From the NCBI GenBank assembly GCA_039881145.1, contig JAYKKI010000088.1, forward strand, positions 5,622,001 to 5,686,000: a stretch of 64,000 nucleotides of DNA, in the 5' to 3' direction. Below the pieces are notes generated by a model. It was not told the origin of the DNA. It made no database searches and saw only the letters and a program-made list of their open reading frames with translations. This document shows, in pieces, positions 22,736-33,960 of this stretch (within the stretch, counting starts at the first letter, position 1; each line of letters begins with the position of its first letter). The position numbers and the translations under genes are program-made. The stretch is from Druceiella hillmani. Taxonomy: Eukaryota > Arthropoda > Insecta > Lepidoptera > Hepialidae.

Positions 22736-22879
22736 CCTAATTTATTGGCTGTCAAATTTTATAACTCGTCTCCGTATCGGGAACAGCCCTCGATTCGGCC
22801 GGATACCTGTGAAGCTGAAAAAGTTCACTCCGAAATTACGATCGAGCGAATTTGTGATGAGTTGGAAAATTCAATGTAA
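22736..22879 (+). pseudogene. Relic terminal exon 'PNLLAVKFYNSSPYREQ', copy 1
   Basis: 47 codons plus stop, with balanced base composition. It starts PNLLAVKFYNSSPYREQPS and ends ERICDELENSM. The copy at 43,285 has the same frame. Here a TGA (22,733-22,735) and a one-base length change upstream break the link to the preceding 'KVLSYKFKKDSHPR' coding seen there. Here the 3' end is intact; in the other copy it is truncated. The two broken copies together imply a real ancestral exon. The Arg/Glu-rich C-terminus looks helical. Family unknown. Confidence 0.5.
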
Positions 22880-23566
22880 AAAATAATGAAAGTTCTTACG
22901 CTGTATTTGTTAACGGCGTAACAAGATGGTTAATGTGAAGTATTTTATCGAAATTCTTGTAAAATTAAGGAAAAATAATGCACAAAAATATTAAATTGGA
23001 ACGAGTATAAAAGTAATTGATGTACGACCCTTATTTATACATATTCTTCTTCTTCTGTTATATCAGTTTGTTTTAACCGTCTTTTTCTTAATCAGAGTAT
23101 TATATTATAATTTGGTTAATTTTAAATTATAAAAGAATATTAAACAATTTAACCCAAAATTACAAACCATATTAATATTTGAAGAGAGAAATCATTTCCG
23201 AGGATGTTAAAATAAAAAAACTTCTCAACCGTCTGGTGCAAAATGATAAAAAATAAATTCGTTGACCTCTAGTTTCGGTACTATTATTATCGCTTCAGAA
23301 ATGTTTCTATTTCTGACAATAGTTAGAAAATATACTTAACTTTATTTACTCGATTACCTTTTTCCATTGCTATGATATTTTTATTGAATCATGGCTAAAT
23401 TTCTTTGCGAAATATTTCTCCATGGATATCACCGATGGCTCTTAGATTAGAAGAAAACTGTCCAATTATGACTCTAAAAAATTAACTTATGGATTTAAAA
23501 TGTATTCGATTGGTCTTTCGTAGTTTTATGCTCGAAGATTTCCCAGAGAACTTAAGATAACATTAC

Positions 23567-23692
23567 CTTAACACTTCCACGCAAGTTTTTTTCCAGAATT
23601 AATTTTTTTTCAATTGTCTCATCGTCCATTATTTATTTTACTTCAGGATTTAAAAATATGTCTTCTTTGATTTCCTCGTCCCAGCTTGACAT
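23567..23692 (-). pseudogene. Relic exon starting MSSWDEEIKEDIFLNPEV
   Basis: On the - strand 42 codons run from ATG to a consensus donor (aag followed by gtaatg), with one in-frame TAA at codon 20. After it the frame continues IMDDETIEKKLILEK and ends LRGSVK. Downstream on the same strand, after 'taattttttag', another short coding-like run reads VIIGQFSSNLRAIGDIHGE before a stop (about 23,390-23,470). This 700-base stretch replaces a different 130-base stretch in the duplicate at 43.78 kb. Family unknown. Either an old gene fragment or part of a transposon. Confidence 0.4.
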
Positions 23693-23825
23693 ATTTCAAG
23701 GAAATTGTTTAAAAAAAATTGGTATTATACTTATCCACTACCTTCAGGATTTTTTATTCATTCCAGTTTTAAGTACCGAAATAGCCAAATCACTTCATCA
23801 GGAAGTCATAAAAATTTAGTCTTTA

Positions 23826-23900
23826 GAAATCATAAAAATTCCGGAATATTTACTTCGAGATCTCCATGACTATCCAGTTGGAGAACCTAAACATGTGTAA
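23826..23900 (+). pseudogene. Relic terminal exon 'IPEYLLRDLHDYPVGEPKHV', copy 1
   Basis: Follows an acceptor-like 'tttagtctttag'. It reads EIIKIPEYLLRDLHDYPVG then EPKHV and a stop. The paralog at 43,905 differs by a few residues (DYLRRDLYEYPVG) and a diverged inverted copy lies at 21.8 kb. The 3' flank 'agctgaaataactttcatat' is shared by all three. Too short to assign to a family. Confidence 0.5.
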
Positions 23901-23999
23901 TTTGTGTATGGGAATACTATATTATACCTCACGGGCAAGCTGAAATAACTTTCATATAACTTTTTCACCAGCGAGGTAAATTTTCTTTTTTGACTAACA

Positions 24000-26500
24000 A
24001 AAGTGAGTAACTGCAAAGTTTAATGACACGGTTAGGGTGGTTTAAATAGTATCACTATGTATTAATAGTCAGAATGCTGTGAAAATAATACAAATCGATT
24101 TGAAATTGAATCTCAATCATTAAACAATTCGAAGTATCAATACTTAAATACATATCGATTATGAGAAGAACTTGAATTACGAGATTTCGGTACACTTTTA
24201 TGCATGTATAAACATTATGGAATTTATAGTATTTCCATCAAAGTATTTACCTAAATTATTAATTTTTCATAACATAATTATATTGCCTATTTTATCCTTT
24301 ACATGTCTTAAAGATTGTGTTCACACATATTTTTACATGCTTTTCAGTACATTTTCGAAGATATCTTAACTAAAACTAGGGAATTTTTTTTTTTTTTATT
24401 CGCATGACTAGTAACTTCAGTCGGTACCTGGCACTATAAATGGAAATAAAAAAAGGTTTTGAGTTCTTAATTTGCTCTCCCCTTGAAATTTTCCTGTAGG
24501 TATTTTTGATTTTTATCTATTAAGGTATGTGCGGGTAAATATATTTTATTATTAAGCCAATTTTAACAGCGCTCGCATGTCTGTCTATCTGTTGCTGTGA
24601 CAGAGATACATATACGTAAGTAATTTGACAGGGGTTCGTTTTCTTTTCTTTAATTTTGAGGTACGTAACTTTAAAAAGCTATTAATTAACTTATACTAGT
24701 AATGACCAAGTATCAGATATACTAGACCTTTTTTGAGGTTTGATACAAAAATCAGAATTAGTAAACTGTTTAGTTGTTAAAAACTTTTGTTGACCAAAGT
24801 TATAAAAATCGATATATCAAAATGGATAGAGAAGGGAAATAAAATATGTAGGATATAAAAGCAAGAGATAGGTAAGTGTTATGGAGTCAAGTAAGGAATA
24901 AGTTTTTCGCATATTTTTTTTATTTTTGCTGCATAATTTTCTATCAGTAATAATGTATTCATCTTGAAACCCACCCTTACGTAGGATTAAAGTGTTTGAT
25001 ATATCAGATTGAACATTAAAGCAAATCACTGCTAAAAACTCGATAATTTCTATTAATCAGTTTTTATGCTGAGGGCTTGAATTTATTTGCAAAACGTTAA
25101 TAATTTGATTTCAATTTGCTTAAGTTGAATTTGTCAACAATATTACTTAAACTTTAAATTTATTTGTCTAAAATAAATATTAGTAAAGCACCATCTTCGA
25201 GTCTTTGAGATGTTTGCTTGCCATACAAAAATTCGGTAGATGATTAAATTATAAATTTTAAGAATAGCTCGATCATCGTTAAGTACTTTATTAGAATTAT
25301 TACAGTTAAAAGTCATGCATGTATGTGTATACGTATAAGACTACAGCCATTAATTTAAAGTGCAAGAGTTCAAAAATAAATTTTGAGATTCAGATTCGAA
25401 AACGGCAAACCGAAATATTATCAACTAACTATACTCCATGGTTTCACCCGTGGGAGGTTCGGAGTAAGGAAAAATATGTTTTTGTAGGTTATGCTTGATT
25501 AACTCACAAAATAACCAACAGAAAAACGAAAATTTTAAAAAAAGTTTTTCAGCTTCTATTACCATTTTTCACGCTAAATAAGTCAGCCTTTTTCAAATAT
25601 TTTCCATATGTAGTATTTACTCTGTTAAAATTATATTACAAATTTAAAATATTAATCTCAATAGAGTATTCACTCATCCATTGGACTATGTCTATACATC
25701 TGATTTTCATTCTTTATAATCTAAAAAAACAACATGATTGAGGTGTTTTAATAATGCTCAGACGCCCGTGTCTGGTAATGGTACCTACACAAAATTAAAA
25801 CTATTCTCTTATCATGACGTCATTAGCGTCATTGTAAAGAATGCATTTATACTGTTATCAAACTATGACTATTTTTTTTTTGGAAAGAATGGTGAAATGT
25901 GAATTGCATTTAGTTTTCTCTGAATCTAAAAAGTATTTGCAGCATTTTTTCTGCCTGCATATTCACCTTATTTGTTCGAGAATCGTACAAGAACAGCTAA
26001 TAGGATTCCAATGAAACTTTCGCTAGAATAATTGGGATTTAGGTTAAGATCTAGTTCATGTGTTGTACTTCTGAAATATTTTTAAGGGACGTTTTGTCGA
26101 CCCATGTTTGTTTACCAACGTATCAGTTTCCAAAATAAACCCGTAAAACTGCTAGACCAATTAGACTTAGTTTATTGCTCAAAACATTATTATATATAAT
26201 AGATTTAAATATATATTATTTAAACATTATTTAAACATATATATAGATTTAAACATACTCACATTCCCGCGTCCACACGCACATCCGCGTGCACACTCAC
26301 ACAAATACATACATAAATTCCTTCATGTTCTGTGGTAAAAAATTCATTATAATTATATAAGGTCATTAAACCAACATGGATATTACATATACTTCAATAT
26401 CTTTCATATTTTTTTTATTCGGACGAAAATACTAACATTAAGACGAAATAGGCCGAATACGAAAATGCTGTTCGCATAACCTCGCTCGGCTTGCTTGGTA
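24000..26500. other. Noncoding part of the duplicated 5' flank
   Basis: Present twice (again near 44,080-46,800) with few differences. Neither copy keeps an ORF the other also has. The visible indels are about 200 bases extra in copy 2 at 44,873-45,070 and a small tandem gain at 45,535-45,612. No RNA gene or promoter is recognised. Confidence 0.6.
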
Positions 26501-26522
26501 AGTATGTGAATGTGCGACGAAA

Positions 26523-26590
26523 GGAAAGCAATATCGTTTAGTATTTTTAAGAGGTCACCCATCCAAATACTTTGTCATGCTCAATATTAC
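26523..26590 (-). pseudogene. 5S rRNA-like fragment, copy 1
   Basis: On the - strand it reads 'attgagcatgacaaag' then tatttggatgggtgacct, close to the '..taagcag....gtacttggatggg.gaccgcctgggaatac' part of 5S rRNA, followed by 'aaaaatac' and 'atattgctttcctttcg'. The 5' half of 5S RNA is not recognisable. It is either a decayed 5S pseudogene or the head of a 5S-derived SINE. Its origin is inferred from this motif alone. Confidence 0.5.
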
Positions 26591-27254
26591 TCCACCAAGG
26601 GTTTACCGTATTATCTTTACTATCTTTTTTTTTCATTCGATGCTTTTGAAAAATTTTGACATCATTTACCACTGAGTCATTTGCGTTTTCTATAGAAAAG
26701 CCTCTTGACCATTTTTCACATAGAAATTTTTGGTGTAAGTGTCAATTTGAGTGTATAAGTGAAAAAAAATAGTTAACATAAATAAATTTTAATAAATTTA
26801 ATAAGCCAGTATATTTTAAATAAATTTGAATAAGCCAGTATATTTTGATCATAACCTTTTATGTCTTCTTTTTGAGGATTTCGTGTTTCAAAAGAAAAAA
26901 AAACTGTTGGTTAGTAGAGGGTGGGTTACGCAACTCTAGCAGAAATGATTATTTTACGAAAATGAGTTCCATTACATACTTTTAATTTCTTTAAAGGTAA
27001 GTTTTTAAAGGATAATTCTATAAAGGATAAGTTTTAATAATTATTATACGAAATTCATTGCAGTGATAATTACTTAATCTCAATTTTAGTTCTATAGTGC
27101 TCTTTTTTCAGAATTCCAACAATATTGTTTTCTTAATTAATACATGATTCTCAGGGATTTCTCAATTTTATTCTTTTGTATATGCCTGATTTGAAAAGTA
27201 TATAATCTAATTTTTAGCCAAATTTATTTTGACGTGCAATTTGCTTAAAGTCTC

Positions 27255-27640
27255 AGCACCAACAGAGGTAGTGCGTGCGCGAATTGGATCGCGCAACATC
27301 ATTTAATGCGGGGTAAAAAACCGACAGCTGAATTATCGTTATTGCCAAAATCTAATTCCTCATGCAGATACTCAACTAGTATGGAACATATAATCGGCAT
27401 GAATACGAGTATATAAACAACTTATTCGGGTATGTATTGAATATGGTATCGGGTATTTTCATGCAGGAATTAATTGGCTAGTTATTCGGCGAATTGTTCG
27501 CCAATAATCTAAATGAGGCATAACGAACGATTGCGATATGAGACAAGTACTTTGACCGTACCTATTGCGATAGCGGGAATCGTTGCCGATGTGGCTATAT
27601 GACATAGAAATGAAGAAAAATATTTTTTTTATTTTTACTC
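27255..27640. repeat. GC-rich conserved block, M3 copy
   Basis: Contains 'gtgcgtgcgcgaattgg', 'gatcgcgcaacatc' and 'ttgcgatagcgggaatcgttgcc'. Between them lie about 200 bases, from near 27,315 to 27,520, that M1 lacks. They include a partly inverted pair (aattcctcatgcag and tcatgcaggaatt) and a small stem (ggcgaattgttcgcc). An insertion before M3/M5 separated is likely. Confidence 0.55.
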
Positions 27641-27677
27641 TATAGATTTATTCGTGGATACATACTCAAATAGCCCA

Positions 27678-27700
27678 TTATATATATATATATATATATA

Positions 27701-27752
<52 letters not shown>

Positions 27753-27761
27753 GTGTGTGTA
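27678..27761. repeat. (TA)n(TG)n microsatellite
   Basis: Equivalent of the longer array at 47,903-48,038 in M5. Confidence 0.95.
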
Positions 27762-28449
27762 TTTACAGGTTAGTGGTGTATGTATCCTCCAATAAACCTA
27801 CCACTGAACCTTTTAAGCATTTTTGAACATTTATACATATTTAAATTTTTTTTTCTAGCATTTAGTTAGTAATTTAATGTAAAATTATTTGGATTAGCTG
27901 TAGTTAATAAAGAAATATAAGCAATTCAACGTTCGTCTTACGCCTGTGAAAGTTATATCCGGCAAAATATTTGCAATGTGTTTACTTTTTATTTACCTTA
28001 AAATGTTTGAACTGTTACTTAAAAAAAGGAAGTAACTGGAAAAGTATATTGCTTAACATTTATTTGTTCTTACACTAGGAATTTCATATATTTCGTCTTT
28101 AGATGAATGCACTTATTTATTCTTTGGCGTTAAAGTGGATAAAATATGATAAATTGAATGTGCACTGCAATGTTTTGGTGTGCTCACGTGTCTCCATGAA
28201 TCTATAGTAACTATACAACTATAATTAATATTTATAATTTTTGTTCATTTTTTAATTTTCCTGCTCAAATTTTTTTACACACACGATGTAATTATATTGC
28301 TTGCCAGTTATAAAAATTAGGTTTAGCAAGCTTTTAAAGCGAGGTTAGCAAAGATCATCAGAAGATCAAAAGGTTTCACCCACTAGCGTTGTACCGACTT
28401 TTATAGTTTTTGGGTCTTAGGCACAGTAATAGATAACATAACACAATAA

Positions 28450-28780
28450 TTAAATATGAAATAATTTATTTCAAATAAATTAAAATAATTACGTACAAAC
28501 GGAAAGTAGTTTGCTTTTCTTATAAAAACGAGAGAGCTATATAGAATATATTGATATTCACTCTACGCTGGAGTCGCGTGATCACACGCCGATCGCGGAG
28601 TGCGCCGCTTCAAATGTACACAATTTCTCATAAAAATCTTTTGTTTTATGTGCCAAAGGATATCGAACTTTGTCTTTTATGTTTATTGAAATCTCTACTT
28701 AACTTTCTAATGCAATTTTGGTTCACAGGAGCGCGTTGCTGTAACCTCTTCATTCGTTAACAATTTACCACAAATAATAG
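28450..28780. repeat. CpG-rich conserved block, M3 copy
   Basis: Dyad 'aatttatttcaaataaatt', then 'ttataaaaacgagagagc', a GC-rich core (cgcgtgatcacacgccgatcg) and 'cattcgttaacaatttacc'. The + ORF 28,551-28,760 is repeated at 48,866 only because the DNA is nearly identical; M1 and M2 do not keep it. Confidence 0.65.
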
Positions 28781-29238
28781 AAGTTATTTCTACCGAAATG
28801 ATAGAAAAGAAAAAAACGTAAAAAGAAATCATTGTTTTGTTGGTCGTTTACAGCCATTTTTGATAGGTAATCCTATGAAGATGGGAGTATTGCTCATATT
28901 TAACAAGATATTTCAACTTTTTAGTTATATCAAATATTATAAATAACCACAACAAGTTTCGGTGAATATTTTCCTGAAGTACAGCTGCGTAAGTATATAG
29001 TTGAATCAAAATAAGTTTGCTGAATCCTTGCTTCTAAAATTTGACTACAAATAAATCAGTATTTACGCCGAGGATATTTATATACCTTTACATAATTAGG
29101 AGAATTGAACCTTGTGTATTTTAGTTAGGAACCAGGAATCAAATCGAAAATATATTTTTTTAATATTAAGGCAATTGGTAATGAATAAACTATATGTAAT
29201 ACTTAAATAACACGTATATCGAATATCTTAATAGGTTT

Positions 29239-29345
29239 CTGTTCGTTATTCATACTTATTGAAAATGGAAGTTCTGTGGATATCATCACACATTTTCTAA
29301 ATTTCATTGAATTCCTGGTATTTTTAATTTCCATTCTTAGCACTG
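29239..29345 (-). pseudogene. Relic segment delta, M3 copy
   Basis: In one - strand frame it reads YDMVPLSA, matching YDITPFSD of M4; in another it reads KFRKCVMISTELPFSI, matching the C-terminal part of the M1 ORF at 7723-7884. One base of frame change separates the two. An acceptor-like 'ttggttatttag' precedes it on that strand. The long ORF 29,203-29,397 uses the second frame only. Confidence 0.3.
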
Positions 29346-29489
29346 AGCGGTACCATATCGTAGATTCTAAATAACCAAGAGAAATGTGGATACTCAATGC
29401 AATAAAATCTAAAACTAACTATTGAAGCAAGTGTACCGTTTAAATCTATTTATTTTCTTCGTAAAATAAACAAAAACGTGAAACATGAA

Positions 29490-29755
29490 AGAGTTCTTAT
29501 TTTAACGGCATTTCCTCGGCGCGGCGTCATGAAACCTTTTAAATACGAACCCGAAGTAGCGAACAAAGTAACGGAAGATCAAAGAAAAAAAACACACAAT
29601 GGCGATGTGTTTTTGTGACATATTTTGAGTTACCCCGTCAGCGTGGTTGCACCTGAGGTACTGTGGGCGGATGTTGACCTCGATATAAGTAGCTCTTGTT
29701 TCGTGTCGTATCAGTATGCAACTAGATTAGCTGAATGGTGCTGTGAGAGGAAATC
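29490..29755 (+). promoter_or_regulatory. Conserved core-promoter block, M3
   Basis: 'ttaccccgtcagcgtgg', 'gatgttgacctcga', TATA box tataagtag (29,684-29,692) and initiator tcagt (29,711-29,715), 27 bases apart, the usual arthropod spacing. Some 30 bases on is a donor-like gtgagagg (29,743). Upstream, a 29-codon frame starting MKPFKYEPEVANKVTED keeps its frame with M4 (KPFKYEPEENAD) despite a 15-base gap. The start of a short leader exon near 29,713 is inferred. Confidence 0.65.
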
Positions 29756-30303
29756 ATCTATCAATAAGTTTTGAACTTAAAATGTTTCTGTTATAAATCG
29801 TAAAACCTATACAATAGAATTAAGGTAATGATAATGCATGTTTTGCGAAATATTAAATGTAAAATCACAGAAACCAAAATAAGGCAATGTGGCATTGATG
29901 TAAGTTGAAAACAAGTGCCGTTAAATTGATATAGCAAACCGACTTTTAAGATGTAACGAATGGGTTAAACGTCATGCAGTACACTGCACATCGTGTGACA
30001 CCATTAAAGAATCAGAACGTAACGCAGTGTTTGACGTAAAATTATATTAAGAAAGTTTTAATATTCACTGATTTGAGTAATATTTCACACACAGAAATGT
30101 CGTATGTATCATTATATCGGTGTATTTCTTAAGCTATTTTCCATGGTGGATTTGTATTTGATATAGAAAATGATTGAGAATGTTTCGAAAATTAAACAAA
30201 AATTGTAAATGGAAAATTAAACAATAATTGTTAATTGAAAAATTCCTCAACAAAGTTTTAAATCAAAAGAAAACTATCGATTGTTTTGTTTCGCATTTTG
30301 TAG

Positions 30304-30485
30304 GGGATCCGAAAAAAAATTAGTACAGCATCAATTAACAAAAATGTAAAAGCACAAAGTGCACCGGAATTACATAAACAATTTGAACTTAGTATTTTTG
30401 GTAATACAATTTTACAAATATGTTGTGTATGCACCTCATTTATAAATAAAATGAAACCAATAAAAAAGTGGAGTACCTACATAAT
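30304..30485 (+). pseudogene. Exon-2-like segment, M3 (one-base frameshift)
   Basis: Follows a pyrimidine-rich acceptor 'ttgtttcgcattttgtag'. It is the same as M5 except that an A run has eight bases instead of seven, which shifts the frame. Poly(A) signals aataaa lie at 30,445 and 30,459. Either the RNA is noncoding or this copy is dead. Confidence 0.45.
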
Positions 30486-30621
30486 TTTCTAATTAACATT
30501 AATTTGAAATAAAATGGAACGAAACGAAATCGATGTGTTTAAATATTTTCAAACAATACACTTGAGATTCAACCGTGTACCAATTGAGATTCATAGATTG
30601 GTTTACTGTATTATTTAGTGT

Positions 30622-30625
<4 letters not shown>

Positions 30626-30706
<81 letters not shown>

Positions 30707-30750
30707 ATATATATATTTATATATATATATATATACACACATATATATAC
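30626..30750. repeat. TA/CA microsatellite cluster
   Basis: Long TA runs with ACAC interruptions. The M5 copy at 50,939-51,060 has a different pattern and length. Confidence 0.95.
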
Positions 30751-31377
30751 ATGAACGTATATTCTTTAGTGTTAAATATATTAAAGGAGATAGATGAAAA
30801 GTAATTAGATTGAGATTTTCAGAAATTAATTATCTAACTTAGACGGAGATAAATAAAATATCGTGGTGTTGAAAAATGTCAGTTAATTGGTCAATTCAAA
30901 ACATAATAGCTGGTTCTAACCAAAGCTCGTCATATTCATTTCTTTTTCAGACGCTAATTGCTACGAAATAAATTGATAAGTTGCTAGTTTCCGATTTCTG
31001 AAACTATTTCTGTTAACTTCAAGAAATACTACTGATACGTTAATTTTTAAAGTTTTTGATCCATTATTTTCTAAAAATATTTTTTTGACCATTTTGAGGC
31101 AAATTTCTACTGCAAAGGTTAGAATATTTTTGCCTTAATATAAGTAGTTATAAATAATATTCGACTTGTTGAGATTTAAAAATATTGCCTACACTCAACA
31201 CGAAAAAATTGTAAACTCTATAGAAACTCCATTTTTCATCAAGGAACACTTAATTAAACATGATAACCAATTTATATTTGGTTAAAAATTTGATTTGCCT
31301 CATAGTCGCAAAGTTAAGTAAATTTCGAAAGAGAATAGTTTTATTGAATTAATTTCTTCGTTTATAGGTTCAACAAA

Positions 31378-31692
31378 CTAATTAATTTTAAACGTATTTC
31401 TAAGGCTAATTAAATGAATTACTTTCAATTTATTTCTAAAACTAATTTCAAATCTCTTTTCAAGTAATAATTTTAGGTGCTCATTTAAATTTCGTTGTTC
31501 GTTAATAAAATTATTACAAAACATAGCAATCAATACAGAATAATGCAGAGCTTCGTAAACTTTCATTATTTTAAATTCCACGCATTTTTGTAATATAAAA
31601 CTAAAAAATTGTAACAAGGAAGTTAGGTAATTTTTTGAAGCAGTGGATGATTTATTAACTTCTCGGGTATTAAGCATCTTAAATTGTATCAA
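31378..31692 (-). CDS. 104-codon ORF of unknown function, segment alpha (M3)
   Basis: It starts MIQFKMLNTREVNKSST, has a hydrophobic stretch LLQFFSFILQKCVEFK (about residues 26-41) and a Lys/Leu-rich end (LKLLLEKRF.ISFRNKLK). M5 is the same but has a TAG where this copy has TAC, so there only the last 79 codons remain open. M4 reads LNIQEGNKSSN and LLKCVEFKI in the same frame before it breaks; M1 has stops. The shared frame over diverged DNA favours an old coding exon. No family is recognised and intactness here may be chance. Confidence 0.3.
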   Translation of the reverse strand: MIQFKMLNTREVNKSSTASKNYLTSLLQFFSFILQKCVEFKIMKVYEALHYSVLIAMFCNNFINEQRNLNEHLKLLLEKRFEISFRNKLKVIHLISLRNTFKIN

Positions 31693-32171
31693 GTAATTAT
31701 TTTAAATATTAAAATTGTATTATGTAGACACAAAAAAAATAGATAGAAGAGATAAAGTACAATGAAGATATAGAATTATTCAATGCATGTATTGTTATGT
31801 GGTTTTTATTTTTAAAAATAATTACGCATCTATGAAAATAAAACTTGTCTATCCTACGTTTATCATTATATAATGTACGAATGATTTAACGTATTAAGAA
31901 TGTATTTTATGTGCTCCGAATCTGAATTATTTTTTTATAAAAACTTGATAAGTCTATAAGCAGTCCTTGTAATGAGGGACGTACGAGTAAGTCAGTAAAT
32001 TTTCTTTCATATATTTCCAAATAAAATTCAGGAGTTGCATTCCATAAGGGCCTTTATTAAAAATAAATCTATATTTAATATTAAAGAAAAATGCTTTATT
32101 ACTGAACGTAAGTACGTATATATTTATTGAAATAATTATTATTTTTGGTACATAATGTTTGACTATTGCTT

Positions 32172-32268
32172 TTGATTAACTGATATATAGATCTATTAAC
32201 TGATATATAGATCTATCTCTGTTTACTGATATATAAATCTGATTAACTGATACATAGATCTATACTGA
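32172..32268. repeat. Short tandem repeat, about 22-bp unit
   Basis: 'taactgatatatagatct' and variants, four copies. The M5 equivalent (52,485-52,552) has three, so one unit was gained or lost after the recent duplication. Confidence 0.85.
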
Positions 32269-33429
32269 GATATATCATAATTGAATATATACGAGAAGCA
32301 CAACAAATTAGACCATTGGCTTAAAGAACTCATCAGTTCTAGTTATTTTACTTACTTTTTCTTATTGTTATAAAAGTCTCGGTAATACTTGTAGTCATTA
32401 CTAATTTTGTTGTCAACATTAAGATACTTTATTCTTAATATTTTTTTCTCAGAAATTTAATTATAGTGATATTTAGAGAAACGCAATGTGAAGCTAAAAT
32501 AAGTTTATCTTTATCTTTCAATTTTATCTGTGTAGTTGTTTGCGATAAATTAGATTCACGTTCAATTAATGAAATGGAAAAACCGTAATTTTTGAATTTT
32601 AACAGCTTAGATTTAACCACGATTTATACTATCCATTTCGCTTTTTTCTACGCTTCAATATTAATCTTTCCTTTAGGTAACATAGTAGTAATTCAGTTCC
32701 ACTAATTTCAAGCAAATTTTAAACAGGTAACAAACAGAACTGTCCAAGAAATAAAGAAAAGTATAACACTTTTGATCGACCGTCGCATACTACAGTGATT
32801 TGGACTTGTGTCATAAAACTATTCGCTCTAACGCATTCTGTAATGTAAAATTTATATACGCTAGTTTAAATATGAACATACAGTAAGTTTATAGGGATCC
32901 GTGAAGAATTTTGAGTTCTTCAGTCTTTTGCCACGTTTGTGTAACTTTTTATATAGAACAATTATACAGTGACGAAAAATGAAACACCTAATTATTGATA
33001 AGAATGTGCAATGGATAATTTACTTTCCACTGACAGACACTCAATATGTTAGTAAATAGCAGACGATCGGTAAAGTCGGACAAGCTTTTATAAATTTTCT
33101 TTATGTTCGCAATAATAGTTAAGCAGAATGACTAAATTTATTTACTAATATTACCGTCCCAATTAGTATAAAATAAAGCTCTTTAGGTTTCTGGAATCTG
33201 TGGAAAAATGGAGTCCATATAATTTCGTCTTGTCCGTCCATCTGCCGTTCCTTTCTATTGCAGCCTTGCAGTTTTTTCAGGTAAAAAAATATATGCTTAG
33301 AATTTCGCAAAACATTTTATTTATATAGAAATCTCAATAAATATATTTTAAATACCTAAAACTTGCTTTCCTTTTTTTTCACAATATGTTGAGTAGGTTA
33401 CCATAGAATAAATATTTTAAAATTATATG

Positions 33430-33960
33430 CACAGTAACATTTTTAATTTTTATGTTATGACAAGGTACTATTTACAATTTATAGGAATACAGAGCCAAAT
33501 TAGGAACGTTTATAATTTTGTCAGGTCCATCCATAATTCTGCACGTTATAGCCGTTTTGTCGCAATGGTATCACTCTGAATATTGGATTTGTTATACGTA
33601 TTTATAACGTCATACTTACGGAATAAAATATTTTTAAACATTTTTTGTCTAGTGCGTACATAAAAAGCGATTTTTTTATTCGCTTATCTCAGTGTGTGTG
33701 GTATTGTTGAATAAGTCTTTCAAAAATTTTGGAATATTCATCCACGCTGCAGAGACTGGTTTATGAAATATCAAGCTTTAAATTGAGAACTTTATTAGAG
33801 TTGATTGTCCCTAGTGCATATAAGCTAAACCGCTGATTTTAAATATTTGAAAAGTATTCATAATAATAGGATATGAAAATTGGATTTGACCGTTCGACTT
33901 TAAATTAGAAGCCAGTCAGTACTAGTAATCATAAGATAATGAAATAATCCATTACTGCTT
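33430..33960 (+). repeat. Lepidopteran-type interspersed repeat, part A (M3)
   Basis: Runs 'gacaaggtactatttac', 'cataattctgcacgttatagccg', 'cgcttatctcagtgtgtgtgg', 'gttgaataagtctttcaaaaattttgg' and 'gcatataagctaaaccgctg'. The layout of 'site of strong gtccg bias, then bases of frontier cttatctcag..' matches M5 closely. Confidence 0.6.

Noticed and set aside
33119..33310. Paired ORFs at 33.1 and 53.4 kb that look conserved
   Set aside because: They are alike because the 20-kb copies are alike. The frame reads through the 'gtccgtccatctgcc' part of a noncoding repeat and is not kept in M4 or M6.
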